A stretch of 64,000 nt of DNA from positions 3,470,282 to 3,534,281 of the forward strand of contig CM045745.1 in assembly GCA_024760905.1 (NCBI GenBank), given 5' to 3'. Below the pieces are notes generated by a model. That model saw nothing but the letters and a program-made list of their open reading frames with translations. It was not told the origin of the DNA and made no database searches. Source of the DNA: Plotosus lineatus. Its lineage: Eukaryota; Chordata; Actinopteri; Siluriformes; Plotosidae. How positions within the stretch are numbered: position 1 is the stretch's first letter; each line of letters starts with the position of its first letter. The position numbers were made by a program, and so were the translations under genes. Below, one piece after another: positions 63,645 through 64,000 of this stretch.

Positions 63645-64000
63645 CACATAAACAGCACTCGCCGTGTTTGGAGGAAGAAAATGCTGAGTTGCATTCCAAG
63701 AACACCATACCTACTGTGAAGCCTGGGGGTGGACACATCATGCTTTGGGGATGCTTTTCTGCAGAAGGGACAGGAAGACCGCACCGTAGCAATGGCAACA
63801 TGAATGGGGCCATGTATTGTGGCATTTTGGGTAAAAACCTCCTTCCCTCGGACAGAGCATTAAAGATGAACCATGGCTGGGTCTTACAGCATTAAAACGA
63901 TCCAAAGCACACAGCCAAGAAAACCAAGGAGTGGCTCTGTAAAAAGCATATCAAGGTTCTGGAGTGGCCTAGCCTGTCTCCAGACGTCAAGGAACCGTTT
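63645..64000 (+). pseudogene. Tc1-like transposase fragment, runs off the window
   Basis: Starts inside the catalytic domain (AACAGCACTCGCCGTGTTTG) and matches 48690-49180 with a deletion after 63983 (GACGTCAAGGAACCGTTT joins two separated parts). No left inverted repeat is present. Frames are broken at about 63895. The position after V4 parallels that of the complete Tc1 element after V3. Confidence 0.85.

Noticed and set aside
22943..64000. TCR gamma J or C segments near the V cassettes
   Set aside because: I looked for a 12-type RSS followed by a J-like F/W-G-x-G stretch and for an Ig constant exon; none was convincing on either strand.
1..64000. CRISPR array or prokaryotic operon
   Set aside because: No regularly spaced direct repeats with unique spacers; the genome style is vertebrate.

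Overview
This 64 kb window is vertebrate nuclear DNA, almost certainly from a ray-finned (teleost) fish. Evidence for this is intron-containing immune-receptor V segments with recombination signals, fish-type RTE, Rex3-like and CR1/L2-like LINEs, Tc1, hAT and pogo/Tigger-type DNA transposons, tRNA-headed SINEs, many microsatellites and no dense operon-like coding. Most of the sequence is mobile-element debris. The host genes that stand out are a dispersed set of T-cell-receptor V cassettes, best matching the gamma chain (TRGV).

Layout: 1-2581 is the 3' half of a Ty3/gypsy-type element with a chromodomain-like tail and its 3' LTR. 2582-4063 holds RTE-type LINE 3' ends. 4064-9860 holds microsatellites, tRNA-SINE copies, an old RTE relic and a reverse-oriented hAT-like element split by another inverted-repeat element. 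9857-11130 is an RTE deletion derivative next to a relic of the TRGV upstream region that is itself split by a SINE. 11907-22942 is a complete-length class I endogenous retrovirus with two 539-bp LTRs differing at only five positions, a proline-tRNA-type primer site and a 4-bp ATAG target duplication. It sits about 0.5 kb upstream of TRGV copy 1.

The four V cassettes, all on the + strand, lie at about 22.95-24.0, 38.73-39.87, 45.53-46.95 and 62.21-63.64 kb. Each has a 43-bp leader exon, a short intron, a V exon ending in C-A-S-W-[E/D], and a heptamer/22-bp spacer/nonamer signal. Copy 1 is a frameshifted pseudogene; copies 2-4 look intact. Two further decayed fragments (10725-11130 and 31081-31170) show that the cluster was once larger. 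No J or C segment is visible.

The cassettes were spread by segmental duplication. The block hAT-like element + V (43.43-46.95 kb) recurs at 60.12-63.64 kb. The block Tc1 + flank + SINE + RTE (27.12-34.68 kb) recurs with later insertions and one deletion at 47.88-56.40 kb. A THAP-domain segment is duplicated at 37.61-38.73 and 42.12-43.24 kb. Later insertions (RTE, CR1/L2-like, Rex3-like, SINE, ERV) leave exact target-site duplications or paralogous empty sites, so the order of events can be read. All calls are from sequence reading alone; family names were not confirmed by database search.
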